A DNA stretch of 64,000 nucleotides from Bradyrhizobium sp. NP1 (GTDB taxonomy: Bacteria > Pseudomonadota > Alphaproteobacteria > Rhizobiales > Xanthobacteraceae): NCBI RefSeq assembly GCF_030378205.1, contig NZ_CP127385.1, forward strand, positions 4,380,001-4,444,000, read 5' to 3'. This document shows positions 18,398 through 27,333 of the stretch, piece after piece. The position numbers and the translations under genes were made by a program. Within the stretch, counting starts at the first letter, position 1; each line of letters opens with the position of its first letter. The notes under the pieces are model-generated. The model saw only the letters and a list, made by a program, of their open reading frames with translations. It was not told the origin of the DNA and did no database searches.

Positions 18398-18712
18398 ATG
18401 GCGTGGACCATCCTGTTCGCGGCCGGGCTCTTGGAGATCGGCTGGGCGATCGGCCTCAAATTCACCGAGGGTTTCACACGGCTCGTGCCGTCAGCGCTGA
18501 CGCTGCTCAGCATGGCCGGGAGCGTGATCTTGCTCGGGCTGGCGCTGAAGACGCTGCCGATTGGAACGGCCTATGCGGTATGGACCGGGATCGGCGCGGT
18601 GGGAACCGCGATACTCGGCATCCTATTGTTCGGCGAGCCGGCGACCGCCGCGCGGCTGGCCAGCATCTCGCTGATCGTGGCGGGGATCGTCGGGCTCAAG
18701 CTCGTCACCTGA
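18398..18712 (+). CDS. gdx: Guanidinium exporter of the SMR family (Gdx/SugE)
   Basis: A 104-aa small multidrug-resistance protein with four membrane helices. The essential glutamate is Glu13 in TM1 ([11 protein letters not shown]). The stretch [15 protein letters not shown] with LFGE is characteristic of the Gdx/SugE subtype rather than EmrE. Gdx exchanges guanidinium for two protons as an antiparallel dimer. The guanidine-II riboswitch directly upstream supports the substrate. Its last eight bases overlap the convergent pit gene. Confidence 0.92.
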   Translation: MAWTILFAAGLLEIGWAIGLKFTEGFTRLVPSALTLLSMAGSVILLGLALKTLPIGTAYAVWTGIGAVGTAILGILLFGEPATAARLASISLIVAGIVGLKLVT

Positions 18713-19709
18713 TCAGCGCCACCGCCCAATAGGCCAGCGCGGCCACCGCCGCGGACGCCGGGATGGTGATCACCCAGGCATAGACGATGGAGCTTGCGAC
18801 GTTCCAGCGCACCGCCGAGACGCGCCTCGCCGCGCCGACGCCGACGATCGCGCCGGTGATGGTGTGGGTGGTGGAAACCGGGACGCCGAGGAAGGTCGCC
18901 ATGAACAGCGTCGCCGCGCCCCCGGTCTCGGCGCAAAAGCCCTGCATCGGCGTCAGCTTGGTGATGCGCAAGCCCATGGTGCGGACGATGCGCCAGCCAC
19001 CCATCAGCGTACCCAGCGCCATCGCGGCCTGGCAGGCCAAAACCACCCAGAACGGCACGAAGAATTCCGTGCCCAGCGCACCCTGCGAATAGAGCAGCAC
19101 GGCGATCATGCCCATGGTCTTCTGCGCGTCGTTGCCGCCGTGGCCGAGCGAGTAGAGCGAGGCCGAGACGAATTGCAGGATGCGGAAGGCGCGGTCCACC
19201 GCGAACGGCGTCGACCGCACCGAGGCCCAGGAGACGATGGCGACCAGGACCATCGCAAGCAGGAAGCCGACCAGCGGCGACAGCACGATCGCGGCCATGG
19301 TCTTCGACAGCCCGCTCCAGACCGCCGCAGAGATCCCGGCCTTCGCCATGCCGGCGCCGACCAGCCCGCCGATCAGCGCATGCGACGAGGACGAGGGGAT
19401 GCCGAGCCACCAGGTGATCAAGTTCCAGACGATCGAGCCGACCAGCGCCGCGAATATCACGCGCGCATCGACGATCGCGGGGTCGATGATCCCGGTGCCG
19501 ATGGTCTGCGCCACGTGCAGGCCGAACACCAGGAACGCGACGAAGTTGAAGAAGGCGGCCCAGAACACCGCATATTGCGGCCGGAGCACGCGCGTCGAGA
19601 CGATGGTGGCGATGGAATTGGCGGCGTCGTGCAGCCCGTTCAGGAAATCGAACAGCAGCGCGACCGCGATCAGGCTCGCGAGAACCGGAAGACCCAGCGT
19701 GGCGTCCAC
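18705..19709 (-). CDS. pit: Inorganic phosphate transporter, PiT family
   Basis: A 334-aa, many-helix membrane protein of the PHO4 family. Duplicated signatures are visible: [23 protein letters not shown] near residue 25 and [14 protein letters not shown] near residue 190. It imports metal-phosphate with protons at low affinity. It follows the DUF47 gene on the same strand, as in the orfA-pit pairs of rhizobia, but a repeat of about 140 bases lies between the two. Confidence 0.93.
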   Translation of the reverse strand: MDATLGLPVLASLIAVALLFDFLNGLHDAANSIATIVSTRVLRPQYAVFWAAFFNFVAFLVFGLHVAQTIGTGIIDPAIVDARVIFAALVGSIVWNLITWWLGIPSSSSHALIGGLVGAGMAKAGISAAVWSGLSKTMAAIVLSPLVGFLLAMVLVAIVSWASVRSTPFAVDRAFRILQFVSASLYSLGHGGNDAQKTMGMIAVLLYSQGALGTEFFVPFWVVLACQAAMALGTLMGGWRIVRTMGLRITKLTPMQGFCAETGGAATLFMATFLGVPVSTTHTITGAIVGVGAARRVSAVRWNVASSIVYAWVITIPASAAVAALAYWAVALIR

Positions 19710-19724
19710 GGACCCTGCCCCCTA

Positions 19725-19865
19725 GAGCGCGATGCGCTGAAGCGCGATCGCGCTCCAGGGATTTTTATAGGGCATGATCTCCGCGCAAACGCGGTCCGCG
19801 TTTGTCGCGAGGGAAGACCGGCTCCCACTTTGCGCTAACGCGGCCCTTCGGGTCCGGATCATGCC
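19725..19865. repeat. Composite palindromic repeat between DUF47 gene and pit
   Basis: Two nested palindromes fill the gap. GAGCGCGAT...ATCGCGCTC spans 19725-19755. A longer unit is bounded by GGCATGATC (19771-19779) and GATCATGCC (19857-19865). The second resembles an interspersed element frequent in Bradyrhizobium-like genomes; that comparison is from memory. Its right end abuts the DUF47 stop codon. It probably folds in the transcript and could alter expression of pit relative to the first gene. Confidence 0.7.
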
Positions 19866-20509
19866 TATACCTGTTCGATCACGATGGAACTGATCTCGTT
19901 GGCGACGTCGTCGAAGCGGTCGGCGACCTTCTCGAGATGGTCGTAGATCTCGGCGCCGACCACGAAATCCATGGTGTTGGCATTGCGATGCTTGAGGAAC
20001 AGCTCCTTCAGCCCGATGTCATGGAGGTCGTCGACGCGCCCTTCGAGCTTGGTCAACTCCTCGGTGATCGCGGTCAGCATCGCGACGTTGTGGCCGATCG
20101 ATTGCATCAGCGGCAGCGCCCGCACCACCAGATTGGCGCATTCGACCAGAAGCGTGCCGATCTCGCGCATCGGCGGCTCGAAGACGCGCACCTCGAACAG
20201 CATCACCGCCTTCGCGGTCTGCTGCATCTGGTCGACGGCGTCATCCATCGCGGTGATCAGGTTCTTGATGTCGCCGCGGTCGAACGGGGTGATGAAGGTG
20301 CGGCGTACCGCGGTCAGCACCTCGCGGGTGATGCCGTCGGCGTCATTCTCGATCTGGTTGATGCGCTGGCAGAACACCGGCGTCTCCTCGCCGCCGCGCA
20401 GCATGTCCTGCAGCGCCTGGGCGCCCAACACCGCGGTCTGGGCATGTCTGGCGAACAGGTCGAAGAACCGCTCCTCCTTGGGTAGAAAGGCGCGAAACCA
20501 ACGCATCAT
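19865..20509 (-). CDS. DUF47 family protein (PhoU-like phosphate-transport accessory)
   Basis: A 214-aa all-helical cytoplasmic protein of the DUF47/YkaA family, which is related to PhoU. Motifs include FCQRINQIENDADGI and DRGDIKNLITAMDDAVDQM. The family is nearly always encoded beside pit and is thought to regulate it. The ATG at 20509 lies 38 bases from a PHO-box-like site. The gene is first in an operon with pit; in Sinorhizobium meliloti the equivalent orfA-pit operon is repressed by PhoB when phosphate is scarce. Confidence 0.9.
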   Translation of the reverse strand: MMRWFRAFLPKEERFFDLFARHAQTAVLGAQALQDMLRGGEETPVFCQRINQIENDADGITREVLTAVRRTFITPFDRGDIKNLITAMDDAVDQMQQTAKAVMLFEVRVFEPPMREIGTLLVECANLVVRALPLMQSIGHNVAMLTAITEELTKLEGRVDDLHDIGLKELFLKHRNANTMDFVVGAEIYDHLEKVADRFDDVANEISSIVIEQV

Positions 20510-20546
20510 GGATCAATTCCATTGTCCTGGAACGGGCCGGAGCGGT

Positions 20547-20564
20547 CTGTCACGAAACCGTCAT
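20547..20564 (+). promoter_or_regulatory. PHO-box-like PhoB site
   Basis: CTGTCACGAAACCGTCAT matches the PHO box layout CTGTCAT-N4-CTGTCAT with two mismatches. The two 7-base half sites repeat directly with 11-base spacing. It lies 38-55 bases upstream of the DUF47 start codon, but its direction is opposite to that gene. This placement would be unusual for activation and could fit repression, as known for orfA-pit in Sinorhizobium meliloti. Confidence 0.6.
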
Positions 20565-20676
20565 AGACCATTTTGCAGTGAAGCGCGCCGCGGGCGGCGG
20601 GCCAAACCGGATCATCCACCGCTTTGTGGCACGGCGACTGGCGGCAAAGCTAAAAATGCCTCGGGAAATCCGAGAT

Positions 20677-21645
20677 TTAGAGCGATATCCGGAAGTAATG
20701 CGCGATCTCGCCGACGACGCCGCGGCGGAACATCAGCACGCACGCGACGAAGATCACGCCCTGAATCACCGTCACCCACTGGCCGAAGCCTGCCAGATAC
20801 TGCTGCATGGCGATGATCACGAAGGCGCCGACGACGGGGCCGAAGATGGTGCCGAGCCCGCCGACCAGCGTCATCAGCACGATCTCACCCGACATGGTCC
20901 AGTGCACGTCGGTCAGTGAAGCGTTCTGCGCCACGAACACTTTCAGCGACCCGGCGAAGCCGCCGATCGTGCCGGAGAGAACGTAGGCCAGCCACTTGTA
21001 CTGGTCGGTCTTGTAGCCGAGCGAGATCGCGCGCTGCTCGTTCTCCCGGATCGACTTAAGCACCTCGCCGAACGGCGAGTTGATGATGCGGTAGATCAGG
21101 AGGAAGCCGCCGAGGAAGCCGGCCAGCACGACGTAATAGAGAGTGATCGGCCTGGAAAGGTCGAAAATACCGAACAGATGACCCTGCGGAATGCCCTGGA
21201 TGCCATCCTCGCCATGGGTGAACGGCGCCTGCAGATAGATGAAGTAGAGGAGCTGCGACAGCGCCAGGGTGATCATCGAGAAATAGATGCCCTGGCGGCG
21301 GATCGACACGAAGCCGGTAACGACGGCGAGCGCCGCGGCTGCGGCCGTGCCGGCGACGATGCCGAGTTCGGGTGGCCAGCCCCATACCTTGAGCGCGTGC
21401 GCGCTGACATAACCGGCGGTGCCGAGGAACATCGCGTGGCCGAACGACAGCAAGCCGCCGTAGCCGATCAGCAGGTTGAACGCGCAGGCCAGGAGCGCAA
21501 AGCACAGCGCCTGCATCACGAAGAACGGATAGAGGCCGGTCCACGGCACGACCCCGAGCAGCACGGCCATGATCGCGAACACGGTCATCTCGTCGCGCAT
21601 CGCGCGCGGCGTCATCGGCAAGGTATCGTCGGTGATTGCTGTCAT
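20677..21645 (-). CDS. livM: Branched-chain amino acid ABC transporter permease LivM-like
   Basis: A 322-aa inner-membrane permease with about nine helices. The segment YGGLLSFGHAMFLGTAGYVSA and the EAA-like loop region near SPFGEVLKSIRENEQRA are typical of LivM. It is last in the five-gene operon livG-livF-SBP-livH-livM and starts one base after livH ends. Together with LivH it forms the membrane channel. The substrate class is amino acids or amides, not certain here. Confidence 0.92.
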   Translation of the reverse strand: MTAITDDTLPMTPRAMRDEMTVFAIMAVLLGVVPWTGLYPFFVMQALCFALLACAFNLLIGYGGLLSFGHAMFLGTAGYVSAHALKVWGWPPELGIVAGTAAAAALAVVTGFVSIRRQGIYFSMITLALSQLLYFIYLQAPFTHGEDGIQGIPQGHLFGIFDLSRPITLYYVVLAGFLGGFLLIYRIINSPFGEVLKSIRENEQRAISLGYKTDQYKWLAYVLSGTIGGFAGSLKVFVAQNASLTDVHWTMSGEIVLMTLVGGLGTIFGPVVGAFVIIAMQQYLAGFGQWVTVIQGVIFVACVLMFRRGVVGEIAHYFRISL

Positions 21646-21646
21646 G

Positions 21647-22510
21647 TCAGGCCGCCCGTCCGGTCAGTCCCGCCGGCTTCACCAGCAACACCAGCACCAT
21701 CAGCACGAACACCACGGTGTTGGAAGCCTCGGGATAGAAATATTTCGTCAGTCCCTCGATCACCCCGAGCGCGAAGCCGGTGATGATCGAACCCATGATC
21801 GAGCCCATGCCGCCGATCACCACCACCGCGAACACCACGATGATGAGGTCGGCGCCCATCAGCGGCCGGACCTGGTTGATCGGCGCCGACAATACGCCGG
21901 CGAGCGCCGCCAGCCCGACGCCGAGGCCGTAGGTCAGCGTGATCATCCTGGGCACGTTGATGCCGAAGGCGCGCACCAGGGTCGGATTTTCGGTCGCCGC
22001 GCGCAAATAGGCGCCTAGCCGGGTCTTCTCGATCAGGAACCAGGTGGCGAGGCAGACCACCAGGGAGAACACCACCACCCAGCCGCGATAGACTGGCAGG
22101 AACATGAAGCCCAGATTCATGCCGCCCTTGAGCTCATCGGGGATCGCATAGGGCAGACCGGAAGAACCGAAATAGTTCTGGAACACGCCCTGCACGATCA
22201 GCGCGATGCCGAAGGTGAGCAGCAGGCCGTAGAGATGATCGAGCCCGGCGAGCCGCTGCAGCATAGTGCGCTCGAGGATCATGCCGAAGATGCCGACCAC
22301 GATCGGCGCGATGATCAGCGCCGGCCAGTAGCCGATGCCGGCGACATTGAGCAGGAAATAGGCGCAGAACGCGCCCATCATGTAGAGCGCGCCGTGGGCG
22401 AAGTTGATGATGTTGAGCATGCCGAAGATCACGGCAAGCCCGAGGCTGAGCAGCGCGTAGAACGAGCCGTTGATCAGTCCGACCAGAAGCTGTGCGTAGA
22501 GAGCCTGCAT
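21647..22510 (-). CDS. livH: Branched-chain amino acid ABC transporter permease LivH-like
   Basis: A 287-aa permease with about eight membrane segments. The N-terminal segment GLINGSFYALLSLGLAVIFGMLN is a LivH signature, and VVIGGMGSIMGSIITGFALG near residue 230 is the conserved cytoplasmic loop contacting the ATPases. It lies between the binding protein gene (93-base gap) and livM (1-base gap) on the same strand. Confidence 0.92.
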   Translation of the reverse strand: MQALYAQLLVGLINGSFYALLSLGLAVIFGMLNIINFAHGALYMMGAFCAYFLLNVAGIGYWPALIIAPIVVGIFGMILERTMLQRLAGLDHLYGLLLTFGIALIVQGVFQNYFGSSGLPYAIPDELKGGMNLGFMFLPVYRGWVVVFSLVVCLATWFLIEKTRLGAYLRAATENPTLVRAFGINVPRMITLTYGLGVGLAALAGVLSAPINQVRPLMGADLIIVVFAVVVIGGMGSIMGSIITGFALGVIEGLTKYFYPEASNTVVFVLMVLVLLVKPAGLTGRAA

Positions 22511-22603
22511 GGTTCCATTCTTTCGCGCTCAATCCCGTGGCGCTCGATCCTGTCCACTTCGCTCAAAGGCCGCCGGCGCGAGGCCGGCGGCCTTCGCGCG
22601 ATA

Positions 22604-23830
22604 CTACTTCTTCAAGAGCGCGCACGTGCTCTGCGAGAGCGGCGTGAACGCCTCGTCGCCCGGAACGGTGCCGACCAGCTTGTAGAAATCCCACGGCGCC
22701 TTGGACTCCGACGGCTTCTTCACCTCGAACAGATAGGCGCTGTGGATGGTGCGGCCGTTGGGCTCGATCGAACCCTTGCCGAACAAGGGATCATCGGTCG
22801 GGATCGACTTCATCTTCTCGACCACCTTGACGCCGTCATGCGGATTGCCGCCGAGCGCCTCCAGCGCCTTGAAGTAATGCAACAGGCCCGAATAGACGCC
22901 GGCCTGCACCATGGTCGGCGGCGCGCTGTTCTTCATGCGCTCGGAAAAACGCTTGGAGAAGGCGCGGGTCTGGTCGTTCATGTCCCAGTAGAAGGTCTCG
23001 GTGAAGTTCAAACCCTGCGCGGTCTCGAGCCCGATCGCCTTGACGTCGGTGAGGAACAGAAGCAGCGCCGCGAGTTTCTGCCCGCCCTTGACGATACCGA
23101 ACTCGGCCGCCTGCTTGATCGAATTGGTGGTGTCGCCGCCGGCATTGGCAAGGCCGATGATCTTCGCCTTGGACGACTGGGCCTGGAGCAGGAAGGAAGA
23201 GAAGTCGGAGGTGTTGAGCGGATGCTTGACGCTGCCGACGATCTTGCCGCCATTGGCGACGACGACCGCGGTGGTGTCGCGCTCGAGCGCCGCGCCGAAG
23301 GCGTAGTCGGCGGTGAGGAAGAACCAGGTATCGCCGCCGGCCTTCACCAGCGCCTGCCCCGTGGTGTGGGCGAGCATGTAGGTGTCGTAGGTCCAGTGCA
23401 CGGTGTTCGGCGAGCACTGCGCATTGGTGAGGTCGGAGGTGGCCGCGCCCGAATTGATGTAGACGCCGTTCTTCTCCTTGACCACGTTGTTGACGGCCAG
23501 CGCCACGCCGGAATTCGGCACGTCGACGACGACGTCGACCTTTTCGACGTCGAACCACTGCCGCGCGATCGTGCTGCCGATATCGGGCTTGTTCTGATGG
23601 TCGCCCGAGATCACGTCGATCTTCCAGCCCTTCTTGGTGAGCCCGGAATCCTCGACCGCCATCTGCGCCGCCAGCGTCGAGCCGGGACCTCCGAGATCGG
23701 CATAGAGGCCCGACTGGTCGGACAGCGCGCCGATCTTCACGGTCTTGTCCTGCGCCGACGCGGCGCTGGCCACCAGCGCGAGCGCGGTACCGAGCAGCAG
23801 GGAGGCAATGGCGTTGGTCTTCATGTTCAT
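22604..23830 (-). CDS. Liv-type ABC transporter substrate-binding protein
   Basis: A 408-aa periplasmic binding protein with a signal peptide ending near ASAQ, then DKTVKIGALSDQSGLYADLGG. Its two-lobe HAAT domain contains blocks shared almost word for word with the orphan binding protein at 6440-7663. It sits inside the liv operon, between livF and livH, and so is the cognate binding protein. The ligand may be a branched-chain amino acid, amide or aromatic acid. Confidence 0.93.
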   Translation of the reverse strand: MNMKTNAIASLLLGTALALVASAASAQDKTVKIGALSDQSGLYADLGGPGSTLAAQMAVEDSGLTKKGWKIDVISGDHQNKPDIGSTIARQWFDVEKVDVVVDVPNSGVALAVNNVVKEKNGVYINSGAATSDLTNAQCSPNTVHWTYDTYMLAHTTGQALVKAGGDTWFFLTADYAFGAALERDTTAVVVANGGKIVGSVKHPLNTSDFSSFLLQAQSSKAKIIGLANAGGDTTNSIKQAAEFGIVKGGQKLAALLLFLTDVKAIGLETAQGLNFTETFYWDMNDQTRAFSKRFSERMKNSAPPTMVQAGVYSGLLHYFKALEALGGNPHDGVKVVEKMKSIPTDDPLFGKGSIEPNGRTIHSAYLFEVKKPSESKAPWDFYKLVGTVPGDEAFTPLSQSTCALLKK

Positions 23831-23856
23831 TCCCTTTTTCGAATTTCTGTCTTTGG

Positions 23857-24609
23857 TCAGACGCCCAGATAAGCGTGCAGCTTGCCCATATTGGCCTGGA
23901 GCTCGGAATTGGCGAAACCGTCGATGATCTTGCCGTGCTCGACGACGTAGTAGCGGTCCGCCACCGTCGAGGCGAAGCGGAAATTCTGCTCGACCAGAAG
24001 GATGGTGAAGCCTTCCTTTTTCAGCCGCGCGATGGTGTGGCCGATCTGCTGGATGATGACGGGCGCGAGCCCCTCGGTCGGCTCGTCCAGCATCAGGAAG
24101 TTGGCGCCGGTGCGCAGGATGCGCGCAATCGCGAGCATCTGCTGCTCGCCGCCGGACAGCTTGGTGCCCTGGCTGTTGAGGCGTTCCTTCAGGTTCGGGA
24201 ACAGGTTGAATATCTGCTCGACCGACAGCCCGCCCGGCCGCACCACCGGCGGCAGCAACAGGTTCTCGCGGACGTCGAGGCTGGCAAAAATGCCGCGCTC
24301 CTCCGGGCAGAACGCGATGCCGAGCCGCGCGATCCGGTCGGAGGTCGCGCGGATGATCTCCTGGCCGCCGAACGCGATCGAGCCGGTCCGCTTGCCGATG
24401 ATGCCCATGATCGACTTCAGCGTGGTGGTCTTGCCGGCGCCGTTGCGGCCAAGCAGCGTGACCACCTCGCCGGCATTCACGTTGAAGTTGATGCCGTGGA
24501 GGATGTGCGATTCGCCGTACCAGGCTTCGAGATTCTGGACGCTGAGCACCTGCCCGCCTGCCGCGGCGGGCTTTGCGAGCGTGGCCTCGGCCGTTGTCAC
24601 ATCAGGCAT
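23857..24609 (-). CDS. livF: ABC transporter ATP-binding protein LivF-like
   Basis: A 250-aa ATPase. Walker A is GRNGAGKTTTLKS at about residue 54, the signature is LSGGEQQMLAIARIL, and Walker B is FLMLDEPTEGLAP. The length and TEGLAP ending are typical of LivF rather than LivG. The start overlaps the end of livG by eight bases, so translation is likely coupled. Confidence 0.93.
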   Translation of the reverse strand: MPDVTTAEATLAKPAAAGGQVLSVQNLEAWYGESHILHGINFNVNAGEVVTLLGRNGAGKTTTLKSIMGIIGKRTGSIAFGGQEIIRATSDRIARLGIAFCPEERGIFASLDVRENLLLPPVVRPGGLSVEQIFNLFPNLKERLNSQGTKLSGGEQQMLAIARILRTGANFLMLDEPTEGLAPVIIQQIGHTIARLKKEGFTILLVEQNFRFASTVADRYYVVEHGKIIDGFANSELQANMGKLHAYLGV

Positions 24610-25357
24610 GACCAGCTCCCAGGTAGGCTTCCTTGACGCGCTCGTCCTTGGAAAGGTCAGTATAGTTGCCCTGCGCCAGCACCTGGCCGCGAGTCAGCAC
24701 GGTGATGATGTCGGAGAGGTTGGCGACCACGCTCAAATTATGCTCCACCATCAGGATGGTGTATTTCGCCGAAATGCGCTTGATCAGCGCCGCGATCTTG
24801 TCGATGTCCTCATGGCCCATGCCGGCCATCGGCTCGTCAAGCAGCATCATCTCCGGATCGAGCGCGAGGGTGGTCGCGATCTCCAGCGCGCGCTTGCGGC
24901 CATAGGCCATCTCGACCGCCGGCGTATTGGCGAACTCGCTCAGGCCCACGTCGTTGAGCAGTTCGTGCGCGCGGCTGTTGAAGCGGTTGAGCGCCGATTT
25001 GGAGCGCCAGAAATCGAACGAGGCGCCGTGCTGGCGCTGCAGCGCCACCCGCACGTTCTCCAGCGCCGTGAGATGCGGAAATACCGCCGAGATCTGGAAT
25101 GAACGAACGAGGCCCAGCCGCGCCACGTCGGCCGGTGCCATAGCGGTGATGTCCCTCCCGTTGTAGAGGATCTGCCCGGCCGACGGCTTCAAAAACTTGG
25201 TCAGGAGATTGAAGCAGGTCGTCTTGCCCGCCCCGTTCGGACCAATCAACGCGTGAATGCTGCCGCGCCGCACCTTCAGCGCGACGTCGCGAACGGCGAA
25301 GAAACCCGCGAATTCCTTGGTCAATCCGTTGGTTTCGAGAATGAACTCATCGGCCAA
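24602..25357 (-). CDS. livG: ABC transporter ATP-binding protein LivG-like
   Basis: A 251-aa ATPase with Walker A GPNGAGKTTCFN at about residue 38, the LivG-type signature region (VEMAYGRKRALEIATTLA, without LSGGQ) and Walker B MMLLDEPMAGMG. The start is set at TTG 25357 because AGGGGG lies 7 bases upstream and this gives the normal N terminus. The frame stays open for 107 more codons upstream, but that part looks non-coding. It is the first gene of the liv operon. Confidence 0.9.
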   Translation of the reverse strand: MADEFILETNGLTKEFAGFFAVRDVALKVRRGSIHALIGPNGAGKTTCFNLLTKFLKPSAGQILYNGRDITAMAPADVARLGLVRSFQISAVFPHLTALENVRVALQRQHGASFDFWRSKSALNRFNSRAHELLNDVGLSEFANTPAVEMAYGRKRALEIATTLALDPEMMLLDEPMAGMGHEDIDKIAALIKRISAKYTILMVEHNLSVVANLSDIITVLTRGQVLAQGNYTDLSKDERVKEAYLGAGHA

Positions 25358-25710
25358 ATAAATTCCCCCTTGGCCATGCGTCGCGAGGCCTCCCGCGCGC
25401 GGCCAATCTTCCTTTCCTGACCGGCAGGTTCGTAACCGGACGTCTTGGAACCGTCCGGGCCTGCCGCCTCCGGGCCGGAATATGCCGGAGGCGACAGGGG
25501 TTAGGCAAGGCGGAAAGCTGGGCAAGCGGTCGCAACCCCGGCGCGGCGGCTTGGCCCTTAGTCGAAGGCGACGCGCCGTGCCGAAAAGCCTGCTGCGGGC
25601 CGTGGATAAGCGACCGTTAACGGTGTTTTGTTCCGCCAAGCCGCCTTCACAGAAAATTTTCACCTCAAGCCCGATCATGGCCAGGTTTCATCCAGAACGG
25701 ATTTTCAGCT
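25358..25710. promoter_or_regulatory. Divergent regulatory region between liv operon and PAS genes
   Basis: This 353-base gap must hold promoters for both directions. It contains a perfect 12-base palindrome ACCGTTAACGGT at 25613-25624 and a GC-rich dyad (GGCCTGCCGCCTCCGGGCC region) near 25457-25476. No protein-coding signal or recognisable RNA is seen. The palindrome could be an operator, but no regulator is encoded next to it. Confidence 0.35.
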
Positions 25711-26316
25711 GTGGAATTTCAGGGCGCCAGCGCGTCGATCGTCAAATCGATCAAGCAGCGCGATCTCTTGAACGTCTGGCTCCGGCTCTACGCGCGCTCC
25801 CAGACGATCCCGCCGATTGCCGAATACCTGCCGCCGCGGATTGAGGACGAGCGTCCCGACCTCGTCTATTACAGCGTCGATACCGCCCATCAGCCGCCGC
25901 GCCTGACCATCGAAACCGACGGCTCGCGCATGTCGAGCGCCTACGGCCATAACGGCAAGGGCAAGCTGCTCGACGACTATCTCGGCGCAAGGCTCGCGCC
26001 GGTCGTCATGCCGGTCTATTACCGGTGCATCGCGCGAAAGCTTCCGGTCTACACCATCGCCAACGTCGACGACCTCTATGGACGCGTCGTCGCCTATGAA
26101 CGCCTGCTGTTGCCGTTTTCCGACCGCACCGGCGACGTCACCCACATCATCGCCTCGCTGAAGACGATCAGCGAGGACGGCGGTTTCGAGATCAGAAACC
26201 TAATGCGCGGCTCCAGCACGCTGCCGACGCCGAAGCTTCGCGCCGTCATCGATCGCGAGCTGTTCCATCGCGCGCCGGGCCGGATCGATGCGGCCGACGC
26301 GATCGAGTTCGGTTAG
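25711..26316 (+). CDS. PAS_5-type PAS domain protein (copy 1)
   Basis: A 201-aa cytoplasmic protein starting at GTG. The pattern SIKQRDLLNVWLRLYAR...IPPIAEYLP at the N terminus and YERLLLPFSDRTG...IIASLKTISEDGGF later matches the single PAS-domain proteins (PAS_5 family) common in Bradyrhizobium and Rhodopseudomonas. No output domain is attached. It is followed four bases later by a paralogue. Ligand and partner are unknown. Confidence 0.75.
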   Translation: MEFQGASASIVKSIKQRDLLNVWLRLYARSQTIPPIAEYLPPRIEDERPDLVYYSVDTAHQPPRLTIETDGSRMSSAYGHNGKGKLLDDYLGARLAPVVMPVYYRCIARKLPVYTIANVDDLYGRVVAYERLLLPFSDRTGDVTHIIASLKTISEDGGFEIRNLMRGSSTLPTPKLRAVIDRELFHRAPGRIDAADAIEFG

Positions 26317-26320
26317 TGCG

Positions 26321-26941
26321 ATGACGCAGTTCGAGAGCGCCAACCCGTCCGTCGTCCGCTCGATCAGGCAGCGCGACCTGCTCAACACCTGGCTGCGCAC
26401 GCTGCGCAAGCCGCAGCAGCTGCCCGCGGTCGCAGATTTCAGGCCGGAGCGCATCGCCGACGAACTCGCCGACATGATGAGCTTCGACGTCGAGGGCGAA
26501 GGTACTGCCGCGCGCTTCGTCATCACCCATGAAGGCGCGCGGCTGACCGCCACCTACGGCAACGACCACGTCGCACCCGAGATGCGGGTCAACCGCTATC
26601 TCGATGATGCCATCGGTCCGGACCGTTACGCCCGGGTCGTGCCGTCCTATCTCGCCTGCATCAGCCACTGCCGGCCGACCTATTCAGTCGCGATGGTGCA
26701 GGATGCGGACGGCAAGGAGGTTTCCTACGAGCGGCTGCTGTTGCCGTTCGGAAGCGGCACGAGGGTCGAAAAGATCATCGGTTCCTACAAGGCGATCAGT
26801 ATCGACGGCGGCTTCAAGGTGCACAACCTCATGGGTCGCCGCCCGAAATCGCTGCCGATCGGCGTCGTCAACGCCGTCATCGACCGCGAGATGGCGCGGC
26901 GGCCGGTAGGCGGCACCGACGAGATCATCGAGTTCGGCTAG
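26321..26941 (+). CDS. PAS_5-type PAS domain protein (copy 2)
   Basis: A 206-aa paralogue of the preceding gene: SIRQRDLLNTWLRTL then YERLLLPFGSGTR...IIGSYKAISIDGGF. ATG at 26321 comes four bases after the stop of copy 1, so the two are co-translated. They have diverged a good deal outside these motifs, so they may form a heterodimer or sense different signals. The 3' end overlaps the convergent VOC gene by four bases. Confidence 0.75.
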   Translation: MTQFESANPSVVRSIRQRDLLNTWLRTLRKPQQLPAVADFRPERIADELADMMSFDVEGEGTAARFVITHEGARLTATYGNDHVAPEMRVNRYLDDAIGPDRYARVVPSYLACISHCRPTYSVAMVQDADGKEVSYERLLLPFGSGTRVEKIIGSYKAISIDGGFKVHNLMGRRPKSLPIGVVNAVIDREMARRPVGGTDEIIEFG

Positions 26942-27333
26942 CGGCCTTCAGCCGCGGCCGGCTTGACCTGCGCCATGATCGCCAGTGGCCGGTCCTCATT
27001 GTCCTTGAAGAAGGCCATCCACTCCTCCGTACCGTCGGCATGACGATGGATCATGTGCGGCGCGTTGAGGAAAACGATGCCGCGCGCGCTCAATTCGGCA
27101 TGCGCGCTGCGAATGTCCGCGACACGGAAATAAAGAATGGATTTGCTCGGCTTGCCCGCTTCGTCCTTGCTGAGCATCAGGCGGATGCCGTCGCAATCGA
27201 AGAAGGCGAGATCGCCAAAGCAATAGAGAGGCTTGAGACCGAGGACGTCTGCGTACCAGCGCCGCGCGGCCTCGATATCCCTGACGCGGCGCGCGATCTG
27301 CCCCACTGCTCCGATCTTCAACGGCTCGTCCAT
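26938..27333 (-). CDS. VOC/glyoxalase-family domain protein
   Basis: A 131-aa vicinal-oxygen-chelate domain. It begins IGAVGQIARRVRDIEAARRWYADVLGLKPLY and ends with the second half-module and EWMAFFKDNEDRPLAIM. A His/Glu metal-binding pattern is only partly present. The start at 27333 is the first Met before the domain. The same frame remains open upstream and continues into the second half of a DNA-binding helix, so this may be the back part of a frame-shifted HTH-VOC fusion. Confidence 0.75.
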   Translation of the reverse strand: MDEPLKIGAVGQIARRVRDIEAARRWYADVLGLKPLYCFGDLAFFDCDGIRLMLSKDEAGKPSKSILYFRVADIRSAHAELSARGIVFLNAPHMIHRHADGTEEWMAFFKDNEDRPLAIMAQVKPAAAEGR

